A stretch of 64,000 bases of DNA from an uncultured Bacteroides sp. (GTDB lineage: Bacteria; Bacteroidota; Bacteroidia; Bacteroidales; Bacteroidaceae). Location of the stretch: contig NZ_CASFWU010000015.1 of assembly GCF_949298305.1 (NCBI RefSeq), positions 1 through 64,000 on the forward strand. Reading direction: 5' to 3'. Each line of letters begins with the position of its first letter. Within the stretch, counting starts at the first letter, position 1. The notes under the pieces are model-generated. The model had not been told where the DNA came from. It did no database searches and saw only the letters and a list, made by a program, of their open reading frames with translations. Positions 49,249-58,314 of this stretch are shown here, piece after piece. A program made the position numbers and the translations under genes.

Positions 49249-50355
49249 ATGAAAACAAAAAAGATTCTGAAAATTGCGTTGCTGGTCATTGTGGCCGCCA
49301 TCTTCATCTGGACTTTCGTGTTCCTCTACCTGAAGTCGCAACCACAAGTCACCGTCTATGACATTGTAACTCCTGCCCTGGCCGACCTGGAAAAGACCAC
49401 CGTCGTCACCGGCAAGATAGAGCCGCGGGACGAAGTACTCATCAAGCCCCAGATTTCTGGCATCATCGAGGAGGTCTACAAGGAAGCCGGACAGAAGGTA
49501 AAGAAGGGCGAAGTGATAGCCAAGGTAAAGGTCATCCCCGAACTGGGCACGCTGAACTCCGCCGAGAGCCGCGTCCGCCTGGCCGAAATCAACGGACGGC
49601 AGGCCGAAACCGACTTTGCCCGCCTGGAGAAACTCTACAAGGACAAGCTCATCAGCGCCGAAGAATACGAGAAGGGCGAGGTGACCGTCCGCCAGGCCCG
49701 CGAAGAACTGCAGGCCGCCAAGGACAACCTGCAGATTGTAAAGGAGGGCATCACGCAGAGCAGCGCTTCCTTCTCCAGCACCCTGATTCGTTCGACCATC
49801 GATGGCCTGATTCTGGACGTGCCCGTCAAGGTGGGTAATTCCGTCATCATGAGCAACACCTTCAACGACGGAACCACCATTGCCACCGTGGCCGACATGA
49901 ACGACCTCATCTTCCGCGGCAACATTGACGAGACCGAAGTGGGCCGCGTCAGCGAAGGAATGCCTGTAAAAATCACCATCGGCGCCTTGCAGAACCTTTC
50001 CTTCCAGGCCGAACTGGAATACATCGCCCCGAAGTCGACCGAATCCAACGGCGCCAACCAGTTCGAGATTAAGGCTGCCGTCAGCGTGCCCGACACGGTG
50101 GTCATCCGCTCGGGCTACTCGGCCAACGGTGAAATCGTGCTCGAACGCGCCCAACAGGCACTCGCCATCCCCGAAGGATGCGTGGAGTTCAAGAACGACA
50201 GCACCTTTGTCTACGTCCTGACGGACAGCGTACCCCAGCAGACCTTCCGCCGCCAACCCATCGAAGTGGGCATGAGCGACGGCATCCAGATAGCCGTGAA
50301 GAAAGGCATCACCGCCAACGACCGGATAAGAAGCAACGAAAAGAGCCAAGAATAA
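49249..50355 (+). CDS. Periplasmic adaptor protein (MacA type)
   Basis: The 368 aa product has an N-terminal membrane helix (about 7-27), not a lipobox, then a lipoyl half-motif (GKIEPRDEVLIKPQISGIIEE), a coiled-coil hairpin (about 95-165, AEINGRQAETDFARLEKLYK), the second half (RSTIDGLILDVPVKVGNSV) and a beta-barrel domain. This is the MacA arrangement, which couples an ABC exporter to TolC. It follows the permeases and precedes a TolC-like gene. Confidence 0.92.
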   Translation: MKTKKILKIALLVIVAAIFIWTFVFLYLKSQPQVTVYDIVTPALADLEKTTVVTGKIEPRDEVLIKPQISGIIEEVYKEAGQKVKKGEVIAKVKVIPELGTLNSAESRVRLAEINGRQAETDFARLEKLYKDKLISAEEYEKGEVTVRQAREELQAAKDNLQIVKEGITQSSASFSSTLIRSTIDGLILDVPVKVGNSVIMSNTFNDGTTIATVADMNDLIFRGNIDETEVGRVSEGMPVKITIGALQNLSFQAELEYIAPKSTESNGANQFEIKAAVSVPDTVVIRSGYSANGEIVLERAQQALAIPEGCVEFKNDSTFVYVLTDSVPQQTFRRQPIEVGMSDGIQIAVKKGITANDRIRSNEKSQE

Positions 50356-50371
50356 CAACAAACCGACCGAT

Positions 50372-51703
50372 ATGAAAAAGATACTCACCGCAGCCTGCCT
50401 CGCCCTCGGCCTTGCCGGAAGCGTACAGGCGCAGGAAACCTGGTCGCTGCGCCGCTGCATCGACTACGCCATCGAACATAACATAGACATCAAACAGAGC
50501 CGGAACGCCGCCGAGCAGAGCGCCGTCGAGGTCAGCACAGCCAAGTGGGCCCGCCTGCCCAATCTGAACGGCAACGCCGGACAAAGCTGGAACTGGGGAC
50601 GCACGCAGACCGCCGTCCCCGACGAGACCACGGGCGACTACTCTACCGTCTACGTCAACACCGCCAGCCACGGCACCAACATGCAGCTCTCCACCAGCAT
50701 TCCCCTCTTCACGGGCTTCGAGCTGCCCAACCAATATGCCCTGGCCAAACTGAACCTGAAAGCCGCCACCGCCGACCTCCAGAAGGCCAAGGACGACATT
50801 GCCATCAACATCGCTTCGGCCTACCTCCAGGTGCTCTTCAACCAGGAACTTCATCAGGTGGCGCTGGGACAGGTGGCGCTGAGCCGCCAGCAGAGTGAAC
50901 GCATCGGCGGACTGGCCGCCGTGGGCAAAGCCTCGGCAGCCGAAGTGGCCGAAGCCAAAGCCCGTGTGGCACAGGACGAAATGACAGCCGTGCAGGCCGA
51001 GAACGACTACCGCCTCGCCCTGCTCACCCTGAGCCAGCTGATTGAACTGGAAACGCCCGAAGGCCTTGTACTGGAGGCGCCCGACATTGCCCTCAAGCCC
51101 TCGCCCATCACTCCGCCGGACGACATCTACCAGACAGCCCTCACGGAAAAAGCCTCCGTACAGGCCGCCCAGTACCGTCTGGAAGGCAGCAAGCGCAGCA
51201 TCCGCATCGCGCAGAGCGGCTTCTATCCCCAGCTCAGCCTGAACGGAAGCCTGGGCACCAGCTACTATTCCACCATCAACCGCACTTTCCGCCAGCAGAT
51301 GGGCGACAACTTCAGCAAATACCTGGGTGTCAGCCTCAGCGTGCCCCTCTTCAACCGCCTCTCCACCCGCAACCGGGTACGCACCGCACGCCTCCAGCGC
51401 GACAACTACGCCCTCCAGCTGGAAAACGTCAAAAAGACGCTCTACAAGGAAATCCAGCAGGCATGGTACAACGCCACCGCGGCCGAGAGCAAGTTTGCCA
51501 GCAGCCACGCCGCCACCCTGGCCAACGAAGAGTCCTTCCGACTGACGGCCCAGAAATATGAGAACGGAAAGGCCAACGCCGTGGAGTACAACGAGGCCAA
51601 GCAAAACCTGATGAAAGCCCAAAGCGACGAGTTGCAAGCCAAGTACGACTACCTGTTCCGCACCAAGATTCTGGACTTCTACAAAGGGATTCCCATCGAA
51701 TAG
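50372..51703 (+). CDS. TolC-family outer-membrane channel
   Basis: The 443 aa product has a signal peptide (about 1-20, ending GSVQA) and no lipobox cysteine. It has two outer-membrane factor repeats with typical helices (WSLRRCIDYAIEHNIDIKQS near 26; LYKEIQQAWYNATAAESKF near 355). It completes the ATPase, two permeases and adaptor as one five-gene exporter operon. The hybrid regulator gene converges on its 3' end. Confidence 0.93.
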   Translation: MKKILTAACLALGLAGSVQAQETWSLRRCIDYAIEHNIDIKQSRNAAEQSAVEVSTAKWARLPNLNGNAGQSWNWGRTQTAVPDETTGDYSTVYVNTASHGTNMQLSTSIPLFTGFELPNQYALAKLNLKAATADLQKAKDDIAINIASAYLQVLFNQELHQVALGQVALSRQQSERIGGLAAVGKASAAEVAEAKARVAQDEMTAVQAENDYRLALLTLSQLIELETPEGLVLEAPDIALKPSPITPPDDIYQTALTEKASVQAAQYRLEGSKRSIRIAQSGFYPQLSLNGSLGTSYYSTINRTFRQQMGDNFSKYLGVSLSVPLFNRLSTRNRVRTARLQRDNYALQLENVKKTLYKEIQQAWYNATAAESKFASSHAATLANEESFRLTAQKYENGKANAVEYNEAKQNLMKAQSDELQAKYDYLFRTKILDFYKGIPIE

Positions 51704-51764
51704 AACGACAGAGCAGCAAGCAGGCAAGTTTTTCCTCGGGCAAAAAGGCAGTTCTTCTGTTCTG

Positions 51765-54700
51765 TCATTTGCCCGCCATCACCTTGTCCCTGTACTCAGT
51801 GGGCGTCATCTGCATCTTCTGCTTGAAGCACTTGCTGAAGTAGCGGGGGTCGTTGATGCCTACCATATAGGAGATTTGTGTCATGGAGTATTCGCCCGTC
51901 TCTATCAGCTGCACGGCCCGCTTGATGCGCATTTCCTTAATGAATTCCACGGGAGCCAGGCCTGTCAGCGACTTCAGCTTCTTGAAGAAGACCGAGCGGC
52001 TGACAGCCAGTTCCTGCACCAGGTCGTCCACCATCAGGTCGCCATTGTCCATGTTCTTCTCCATCAGTTCCACCAGTTTGTCCATGAACTTGCGGTCGTG
52101 CGACGACATTTCGGGTCCCTTGCTTTCGGCGGCATCCTCGGGTTGCGTGTTTTCTGGGGGCACAGGCTGCGCGCCGGCAGCCATCAGTCCCTCACGGTAG
52201 AGTTTCTGCAACTTGTAGCGCTGGGTCAGCAGATTCTTCACACGAGCCTTCAGGTAAGTGGCACTGAAGGGCTTGGTGATGTAGTCGTCCGCCCCGTACT
52301 CCAGCCCCTCCAGCTTACTCTCAATGGAGGTCTTGGCCGTGAGCAGCACAATGGGGATGTGGCTGGTGGTGAGGTCGGCCCGGAGGTCGCGCGTCAGGGC
52401 AATGCCGTCCTTCTCGGGCATCATGACGTCGCTAATGATGATGTCCGGCAACGACTGCAAGGCTTTCTCCAGTCCCTGCACGCCGTCGGCGGCCTCCACG
52501 ATGCGATAGTCGGCCGAGAAGATGCTGCGCAGAAACATACGTAGCTCGGAGTTGTCCTCCACCAGCAGCATCACGTCCTTGTCCGCAGCATTGACTTCAC
52601 CCTCTTCGGCCGTTTCTTGGGTCGCCTCATCCGAAGCGTCGGTTTCCTTCTCGGCTTCCATACGCTCCACGACCATGCCTGCAGTGGTGTCGTCCTGCAA
52701 GAACTCAACGGTCCCGTCGTAATGGTCGCGTCCTTTTCGGAAAGCCACCGTGAAGCAGCTCCCCTCACCCAGTTTGCTGTCCACGGTAATCACGGCCTTG
52801 TGCATCTCCACCAGTTCCTTCACCAGCGACAGGCCGATGCCCGTACTGGACTGGTTGAAGAGAGTGTGGTCCACCAGGTTCTCGAAGCGCAGGAAGATGG
52901 ACTTTTTCTTGTTCTCGGCAATGCCGATGCCCTGATCGCGCACACCCACGGAGACGCTCTTCTCGTCCTCGCGGATAAAGACCGAAATCATCTTGCCGTT
53001 CGGGGTGTACTTGAAAGCGTTGGACAGCAGATTGTACACAATCTTCTCGAACTTGTCCGCATCCACCCACAGGTAGAGTTCCTCCTTCTCCGTATCCAGC
53101 AGGAAGTCTATCTGGTGCTCTTCGGCCACCGAACGGAAGTTTTCCATGATTTTGCGGGTAAAGGCCACCACGTCCGTCCGCTGCACCTGCATCTTCATCT
53201 TCCTGTTCTGTATCTTGCGGAAATCCAGTATCTGGTTGATGAGGCGCAGCATGCGGTTGGTGTTACGCTCCACCACCTTCAGTTGTTCGCGGGCCTCGTC
53301 GGGCAGGGCGGTATTCTCCAGCACATGCTCCACGGGGCCTGCAATCAGCGTAAGCGGAGTGCGCAGCTCGTGGGAGATGTCGGTGAAGAAGCGCAGCTTC
53401 ATGTCCGTCATCTGCTGCTCCATGTAGACCTTGTGCTTCAAACGGTAAATCATGAAGAGAATATAGACCGCCGTCACGGTAATCAGCAGGAAGAAGAAAA
53501 CATAGAGGAAGTAGGCAAACGGAGTTTCCCAGAAAGAGGGAAGCACCTCGATGTCCAGTGAACGGGTGTTCTCCGTCCATACGCCGTCGGCATTGGTGGA
53601 GCGCACCTTGAAGACGTAGTGCCCTTGGGGCAGGTTGGTATAGGTGGCCGTGCGCTGCGTACCCACATAGTTCCAAGCCCGCTCGAAGCCCTCCAGGATG
53701 TAGGCGTACTGCGTACTGTAAGGTTCCGAATAGTCCAGCGCGGCATATTGGATGGTGAAGATATTCTCCCGGTGGGACAAGGTCAGTTGCCGCATGTCGT
53801 CCAGGTTTTCGTGCATGTACGGTTTCTCACCGGGCTGCACACTCTCGTTGGCCACCAGAAGGCTGGAGAGAACAATGGGCGGGACAAAGCCGTCCTTGCG
53901 GATGGAGTCGGGGTTGAAATGCAGCACGCCGTTGCTGGCGCCGAACAGCATCCGCCCCTGACTGGTATAGGCCGAGGCGGCCTCGCTGAAGCGTACCCGG
54001 AAAGAGATGGAATTGTCGCTGTAGTTCTCAAACTTCTCTTCCGAGGGAACAAACTTGCAGATGCCGTTCTCCGTGCTCATCCAGAGATTGCCTGCCGCAT
54101 CCTCACGAATGGAGAGCAGCACATCGGACGAAAGGCCGTTCTCCACACTGTACGACTTAAACTTGGCGTCCCCCTCACGGTCCAGCGACAGCAACTTGTT
54201 CAACCCGCCTCCAAAAGTGGCCAGATAGAGTTCGCCAGCACGAGTGGAAATAATCCAGTGCACGTCGTTGTTGCTCAGGCTGTGCGCATCCTGCGGTATC
54301 CTCAGAAAGTGGTGAAACACCGCATCCTCGGGAGTGGTGAAGTCGTCATCCACCACCAGGGCACCCGCCGTAGTGCCTATCCAGAGATGCCCCTTAGAAT
54401 CGCCCGTGATGAAACGTACCTTCGAACAATGGTCTATGGGGTATTGCTTCAGGTTGTTCCGATGGCTCACAAAGATTTCCCTGCCTTCTTCGTCACGGGT
54501 CAGACAGTTTATCCCACCGCCGAAGGTGGCTACCCAAATGCGTCCGCGGCTGTCTTCGTAGACGCAGTAGACATTGTCGTCGCTCAGGCTGAAGATGTCG
54601 TTCGGGTCATGGCGGAAACGGGTCAGCCTGTAGCGGGCGCCCTGGGGCTCTGCCCTCACCAGACCATCGCCCTTGGTGGCAATCCAGAGATTGTCCCGGC

Positions 54701-56225
54701 TGTCCTGCAAGATAAAATAGGCACTTCCGCGCAGAGGTATCCCCGTGCGGGCCACCACACCGTCTTCCGTCAAGTAGCCACGTTCCTTGTAATCAGGGCC
54801 GTACACCCTCACTTTGCCGTCCTTCAAGCCAACCCATAAGTTACGGTCTTTGTCCTCACAAAGGGCACGCACCTCGTTGCTCAACGACTCGTAAGGATGG
54901 GGTTCGGGTGTCATCATGGCAAACTGCATCTGCCTGAAGGCCACCTTCTCCAGCCCTTTGGAGTGGGTACAGAGCCAGAGGTTGCCCTGACGGTCGGAGA
55001 AGGCGGAATGTATCTTGTTGGAGAAGCGCCACCGGCCGTCCGTCAGGCTGTTGTAAAAGGGGCGCAGGCAATTAGCCTCGCGGTCGAAGCGCGAAAAGCC
55101 ACCGCCGTAGGGATGTACCCACACCGTGCCGTGAATGTCCTCGTGGATGTGGAAGGCAGGGCGCGAGCGATCGGTAGTCGTTGGCTCCACGCTGACCACC
55201 TCTATCTTGAGCCGACGGGTATAAGGATTGAAGTGGGCCACGGTTCCCTCCACCTCTTGCTCGAACCAGACTTCCTTTCCGCTGTCCACATAAGTGGAGA
55301 CGACGGGGGCGGCAGGCAGGTTTGATGCTCCGTAATGCTCCGATTCTCCGGTCAGCAGGTTGTAGACGAAGAAGCCGGCAGTATCCGTGGCCAGCAGCAC
55401 CTCCTGCCCCTCCAGCCTGTGTATGGAAACTACGTCCGCCACTACGGGCAGCTGAAGCAGACGAAAAGTTCCGTCGGCCTTGCGGTAACGCCACACTCGG
55501 CCCTGGTTGGAGCCCCAGAAGATTTCCTCGTCCAGTTCTTCGCCGCAGAAGAAAAGCTGCCCGTGCGAAGATTTTCCACGCTCGGACTCCGTGAAATAGG
55601 TGACCGGCTCCACCTCGCCCGGCGCCACGCGGCCCAGGCCGTTATCCGACAGCAGCCAGACACTGCCCGAACGGTCCTCGAACACATCGAAGATGCGGCC
55701 GGAAGTAAAGGTGCCCGATTTTTCGGAATACCAGCGCGTGGACAGCTCTAACGTCTCCGGGTCGGTGGACACGGCTATCACGCCGTCGTGCTCCGTCAGC
55801 AGCCACACGCCTCCCCCTTGCAGCACCCTGACGGCGGATACCGATGCTGTGCCTCCGTTGTCAGCCTCCACGGGAACACGTTCAAACACCTCGGTACGCG
55901 GATTGAACCGGAAAGCACGGTTATCGTAAGTCTGCAGCCAGATGAAGCCGTAGCAATCTTCGCACAGGTTGTCCACCCGGTTGTTTGTCAATGCAATGCG
56001 GTTGTCAGGCCGTGCCTTATAGGTCTTGAACGTATAGCCGTCAAACTTGTTGATGCCGTCCCAGGTGGAGAACCACAGGTTCCCCTTCCGGTCCTGCAAC
56101 ATGCTCATAATGGTATTCTGGGAAAGTCCGTCCTCGGACGAGTAGTGAGTGAAGCGGCAGCAAGGTTGTCCCAAGGCCGACACAGCCACCCATAATGTGC
56201 CTATCAGGTATAAGATTCTTTTCAT
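51765..56225 (-). CDS. Hybrid two-component system regulator (HTCS)
   Basis: The 1486 aa product starts MKRILYLIGTLWVAVSALGQ (signal peptide). It contains two periplasmic seven-bladed propellers built of Reg_prop repeats (for example RKGNLWFSTWDGINKFDG; about 25-800), a Y_Y_Y domain (about 810-895), a membrane helix (902-924), a histidine kinase with FFTDISHELRTPL (His near 952) and NLLSNAFKYTP / DQGIGIA / GIGLSLVKEL, a receiver (LLVEDNSEL; Asp near 1266 in DVMMPEKDG), and an AraC-type DNA-binding domain (1385-1486). Such regulators sense oligosaccharides in the periplasm and switch on the neighbouring polysaccharide locus, here for pectin. The same frame is open further upstream to 57623 but lies antisense to the esterase gene and is not coding. 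Confidence 0.95.
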   Translation of the reverse strand: MKRILYLIGTLWVAVSALGQPCCRFTHYSSEDGLSQNTIMSMLQDRKGNLWFSTWDGINKFDGYTFKTYKARPDNRIALTNNRVDNLCEDCYGFIWLQTYDNRAFRFNPRTEVFERVPVEADNGGTASVSAVRVLQGGGVWLLTEHDGVIAVSTDPETLELSTRWYSEKSGTFTSGRIFDVFEDRSGSVWLLSDNGLGRVAPGEVEPVTYFTESERGKSSHGQLFFCGEELDEEIFWGSNQGRVWRYRKADGTFRLLQLPVVADVVSIHRLEGQEVLLATDTAGFFVYNLLTGESEHYGASNLPAAPVVSTYVDSGKEVWFEQEVEGTVAHFNPYTRRLKIEVVSVEPTTTDRSRPAFHIHEDIHGTVWVHPYGGGFSRFDREANCLRPFYNSLTDGRWRFSNKIHSAFSDRQGNLWLCTHSKGLEKVAFRQMQFAMMTPEPHPYESLSNEVRALCEDKDRNLWVGLKDGKVRVYGPDYKERGYLTEDGVVARTGIPLRGSAYFILQDSRDNLWIATKGDGLVRAEPQGARYRLTRFRHDPNDIFSLSDDNVYCVYEDSRGRIWVATFGGGINCLTRDEEGREIFVSHRNNLKQYPIDHCSKVRFITGDSKGHLWIGTTAGALVVDDDFTTPEDAVFHHFLRIPQDAHSLSNNDVHWIISTRAGELYLATFGGGLNKLLSLDREGDAKFKSYSVENGLSSDVLLSIREDAAGNLWMSTENGICKFVPSEEKFENYSDNSISFRVRFSEAASAYTSQGRMLFGASNGVLHFNPDSIRKDGFVPPIVLSSLLVANESVQPGEKPYMHENLDDMRQLTLSHRENIFTIQYAALDYSEPYSTQYAYILEGFERAWNYVGTQRTATYTNLPQGHYVFKVRSTNADGVWTENTRSLDIEVLPSFWETPFAYFLYVFFFLLITVTAVYILFMIYRLKHKVYMEQQMTDMKLRFFTDISHELRTPLTLIAGPVEHVLENTALPDEAREQLKVVERNTNRMLRLINQILDFRKIQNRKMKMQVQRTDVVAFTRKIMENFRSVAEEHQIDFLLDTEKEELYLWVDADKFEKIVYNLLSNAFKYTPNGKMISVFIREDEKSVSVGVRDQGIGIAENKKKSIFLRFENLVDHTLFNQSSTGIGLSLVKELVEMHKAVITVDSKLGEGSCFTVAFRKGRDHYDGTVEFLQDDTTAGMVVERMEAEKETDASDEATQETAEEGEVNAADKDVMLLVEDNSELRMFLRSIFSADYRIVEAADGVQGLEKALQSLPDIIISDVMMPEKDGIALTRDLRADLTTSHIPIVLLTAKTSIESKLEGLEYGADDYITKPFSATYLKARVKNLLTQRYKLQKLYREGLMAAGAQPVPPENTQPEDAAESKGPEMSSHDRKFMDKLVELMEKNMDNGDLMVDDLVQELAVSRSVFFKKLKSLTGLAPVEFIKEMRIKRAVQLIETGEYSMTQISYMVGINDPRYFSKCFKQKMQMTPTEYRDKVMAGK

Positions 56226-56349
56226 AACCAGTCTATTCAATGCGGTAAAGATACTGATTTCGTTGAAATAACACCCCTTCCGAAAGGGAAAATTAGCAGG
56301 GAAAGAAAGACACCTCTGCCAAAGTCCTGACAAAATAGCCGCTCCCGGC

Positions 56350-56380
56350 TTTGACTTCCGGCAAAATAGGGCTACTTTTG
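56350..56380 (+). promoter_or_regulatory. Full promoter for the esterase gene
   Basis: TTTG at 56350-56353 and TACTTTTG at 56373-56380 are separated by exactly 19 bases. The esterase ATG is 19 bases further on. It faces away from the HTCS gene; on the minus strand a TATCTTTA box (56246-56253) may serve the regulator. Confidence 0.75.
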
Positions 56381-56399
56381 TCTGACCAAACGTACAGTC

Positions 56400-57551
56400 A
56401 TGAAACACATCGTCCTCTTCCTGCTTCTGCTCGCGCTGCTCCTGCCGGAAGCCACCGCACAGACAGACACCGCCTACGGCGTGGTCAAAAACATGCCCAC
56501 CTTCTACGAACAGCTGAAACAACAGCTCAACTACCCGCTGGCCTGGGGCCGCTCTTCCTACAGGGACTTTGATACATGGCGGACGGAGGCCCGAGGGGTG
56601 CTGACGGAATGCCTGCAGAACCTGCCGCCCGCACCGCAGGACTATGCCCCCGAGACCACCGACTGCGAACGGCGCGAGGGCTACGAGGCACGCAAAATAC
56701 ACTTCAATGTCTCGGCCTGGTGCCGCATCCCCGCCTATCTGCTGGTGCCCGACGGCAAGGGTCCCTTCCCTGCCATCGTCCTGCTGCACGACCACGGCGC
56801 GCACTTCAGCATCGGCAAGGAGAAGATGGTACGCCCCTTCCACGTGGCAGACTCGGTGAGGGCGGATGCCGAACGCTGGGCAGCCCAGTGCTACGACGGG
56901 CAGTTTGTGGGCGACCTGCTGGCCCGCAACGGCTATGTGGTGCTGGCCATCGACGCCCTCTACTGGGGCGAACGGGGACGCAAGGAGGGCGTGGACTACG
57001 ACGGGCAGCAGGCACTGGCGTCCAACTTCCTGCAAATGGGCAGTTCGTGGGCCTCGTTCATCCATGCCGACGACCTGCGCAGCGCCGAGTTTCTGGCCTC
57101 GCTGCCCTTTGTGGACAAGGGGCGCGTGGGGTGCCTGGGCTTCTCGATGGGCGCCTACCGCTCGTGGATGCTGGCCGCGCTGAGCGATGCCGTCCGGGCC
57201 TCGGCCTCGGTCTGCTGGATGAACACCACCGAACAGCTGATGACGCTGACCAACAACCAGAACAAGGGCGGCTCGGCCTTCTCCATGATAGTCCCCGGCC
57301 TGCGCCGCTACCTGGACTATCCGCACACGGCCTCCATCGCCTGCCCCAAGCCGACACTGTTCTTCAACGGCACGCACGACAAACTCTTCCCCGTAGAGGG
57401 TGTGGAGGATGCCTACCGCGAGATGAGGGACGTCTGGCAAAGCCAGGGAGCCGGCGAGAGGCTGGTGACCCGCCTCTGGGACGAGAAGCACTTCTTCAAC
57501 CGCCAGATGCAGCAGCAGGTGCTGGAGTTCTTCGGGAAATGGTTGGAATAG
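56400..57551 (+). CDS. Exported alpha/beta-hydrolase, acetyl-esterase-like (Abhydrolase_7 type)
   Basis: The 383 aa product has a signal peptide (1-20, ending ATA-Q) and an alpha/beta-hydrolase domain. The nucleophile is in GFSMGAYRSW near residue 248, with likely acid Asp in GTHDKLFP and His in DEKHFF. HDHGAHFSIGKEKM is also typical of this dienelactone-hydrolase-like group. Its place next to the HTCS gene and pectin esterases suggests it removes acyl groups from pectin-derived sugars. That role is inferred from context. It reads divergently from the regulator. Confidence 0.8.
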   Translation: MKHIVLFLLLLALLLPEATAQTDTAYGVVKNMPTFYEQLKQQLNYPLAWGRSSYRDFDTWRTEARGVLTECLQNLPPAPQDYAPETTDCERREGYEARKIHFNVSAWCRIPAYLLVPDGKGPFPAIVLLHDHGAHFSIGKEKMVRPFHVADSVRADAERWAAQCYDGQFVGDLLARNGYVVLAIDALYWGERGRKEGVDYDGQQALASNFLQMGSSWASFIHADDLRSAEFLASLPFVDKGRVGCLGFSMGAYRSWMLAALSDAVRASASVCWMNTTEQLMTLTNNQNKGGSAFSMIVPGLRRYLDYPHTASIACPKPTLFFNGTHDKLFPVEGVEDAYREMRDVWQSQGAGERLVTRLWDEKHFFNRQMQQQVLEFFGKWLE

Positions 57552-57699
57552 CCTGCCGGACATTCTGAAATTCCAAGCCGCCGAAGATAACGGACAAGAC
57601 AGGAGTGCTACGGAAAACCGCACGGGGGTGCCGCATCTTCATGCCCCCGGCACAGAGCATTCCCGCCTTAGACAAATGCACACCCGAAGCAAAAATCGC

Positions 57700-58156
57700 T
57701 TGCAAAAAGTCAGACAAAAGAGCGTTTCGCTGACACAGGTTTCTTGCGGAAGTCACGAAATAGAGGTGGAAAGGACACTTCCGGGCAGGATAGAGCGTCC
57801 GCCGTGCAAGCTCCGTCCACCCACCGTGCTTGCTTCGTCCGCGCAGATTGCTTGTGCAGAGCGTGCAGAATGCTTGCCGGAAACGGGCAAATTGCTTGTC
57901 CGGAGGACCGGAAAGCCTTGTTCCGGCCTCCCGGAAGGGTAGCCGGCTCCTCCCAAGTGGCATTTGGAAGCTGTAAAGAGGGCATTTTCCGCCCTCGGAA
58001 GCCGTTATTTTTTCTCTTTCAAATGTAAGGATTTCGCTATCCTCCTGCCATGCTGGCGGTTACGGATTTTCGCTTCCGTTTTTTCGTGCAAGCCGAAGGG
58101 AAGGCCGAAAAAACGGATTCTCGCGCATCCGAAAAGTCAAAGTGTCAGAATGTAAA
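57700..58156 (+). repeat. Dispersed ~460-bp element, copy 3, with an internal 22-bp array
   Basis: Edges TTGCAAAAAGTCAG and AAAGTGTCAGAATGTAAA match copies 1 and 2. The array cores start at 57805, 57827, 57849, 57871 and 57893, exactly 22 bp apart. The right half holds the same hairpin as copy 1, TCCGTTTTTTCG / CGAAAAAACGGA: relative to copy 1 one C-G pair has become T-A on both arms. Just beyond, CCGGATTGAAAACCG is shared with the sequence after copy 1. The element fills the convergent gap between two esterase genes; the flanks 57552-57699 and 58157-58314 show no genes. Confidence 0.85.
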
Positions 58157-58314
58157 GCGGGAATTTCGCCATCGGCACGCTAAAGCAGATGCCTGCCAAG
58201 CCCGGGCAATCCGGATTGAAAACCGGAGGAGCCGGACCTGAACCCAATCTGCGCCGGCGTTGCCCCGTATCCGGAAAAGACCCCGAACAACTTCCGGCCG
58301 CTCCCCCAACCTGT

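Noticed and set aside
56226..57623. N-terminal extension of the hybrid regulator (frame open to 57623)
   Set aside because: The extension lies antisense to the esterase gene, which has a signal peptide and full catalytic set, and the regulator has its own signal peptide at 56225. The open frame reflects the GC-rich codon pattern of the opposite gene.
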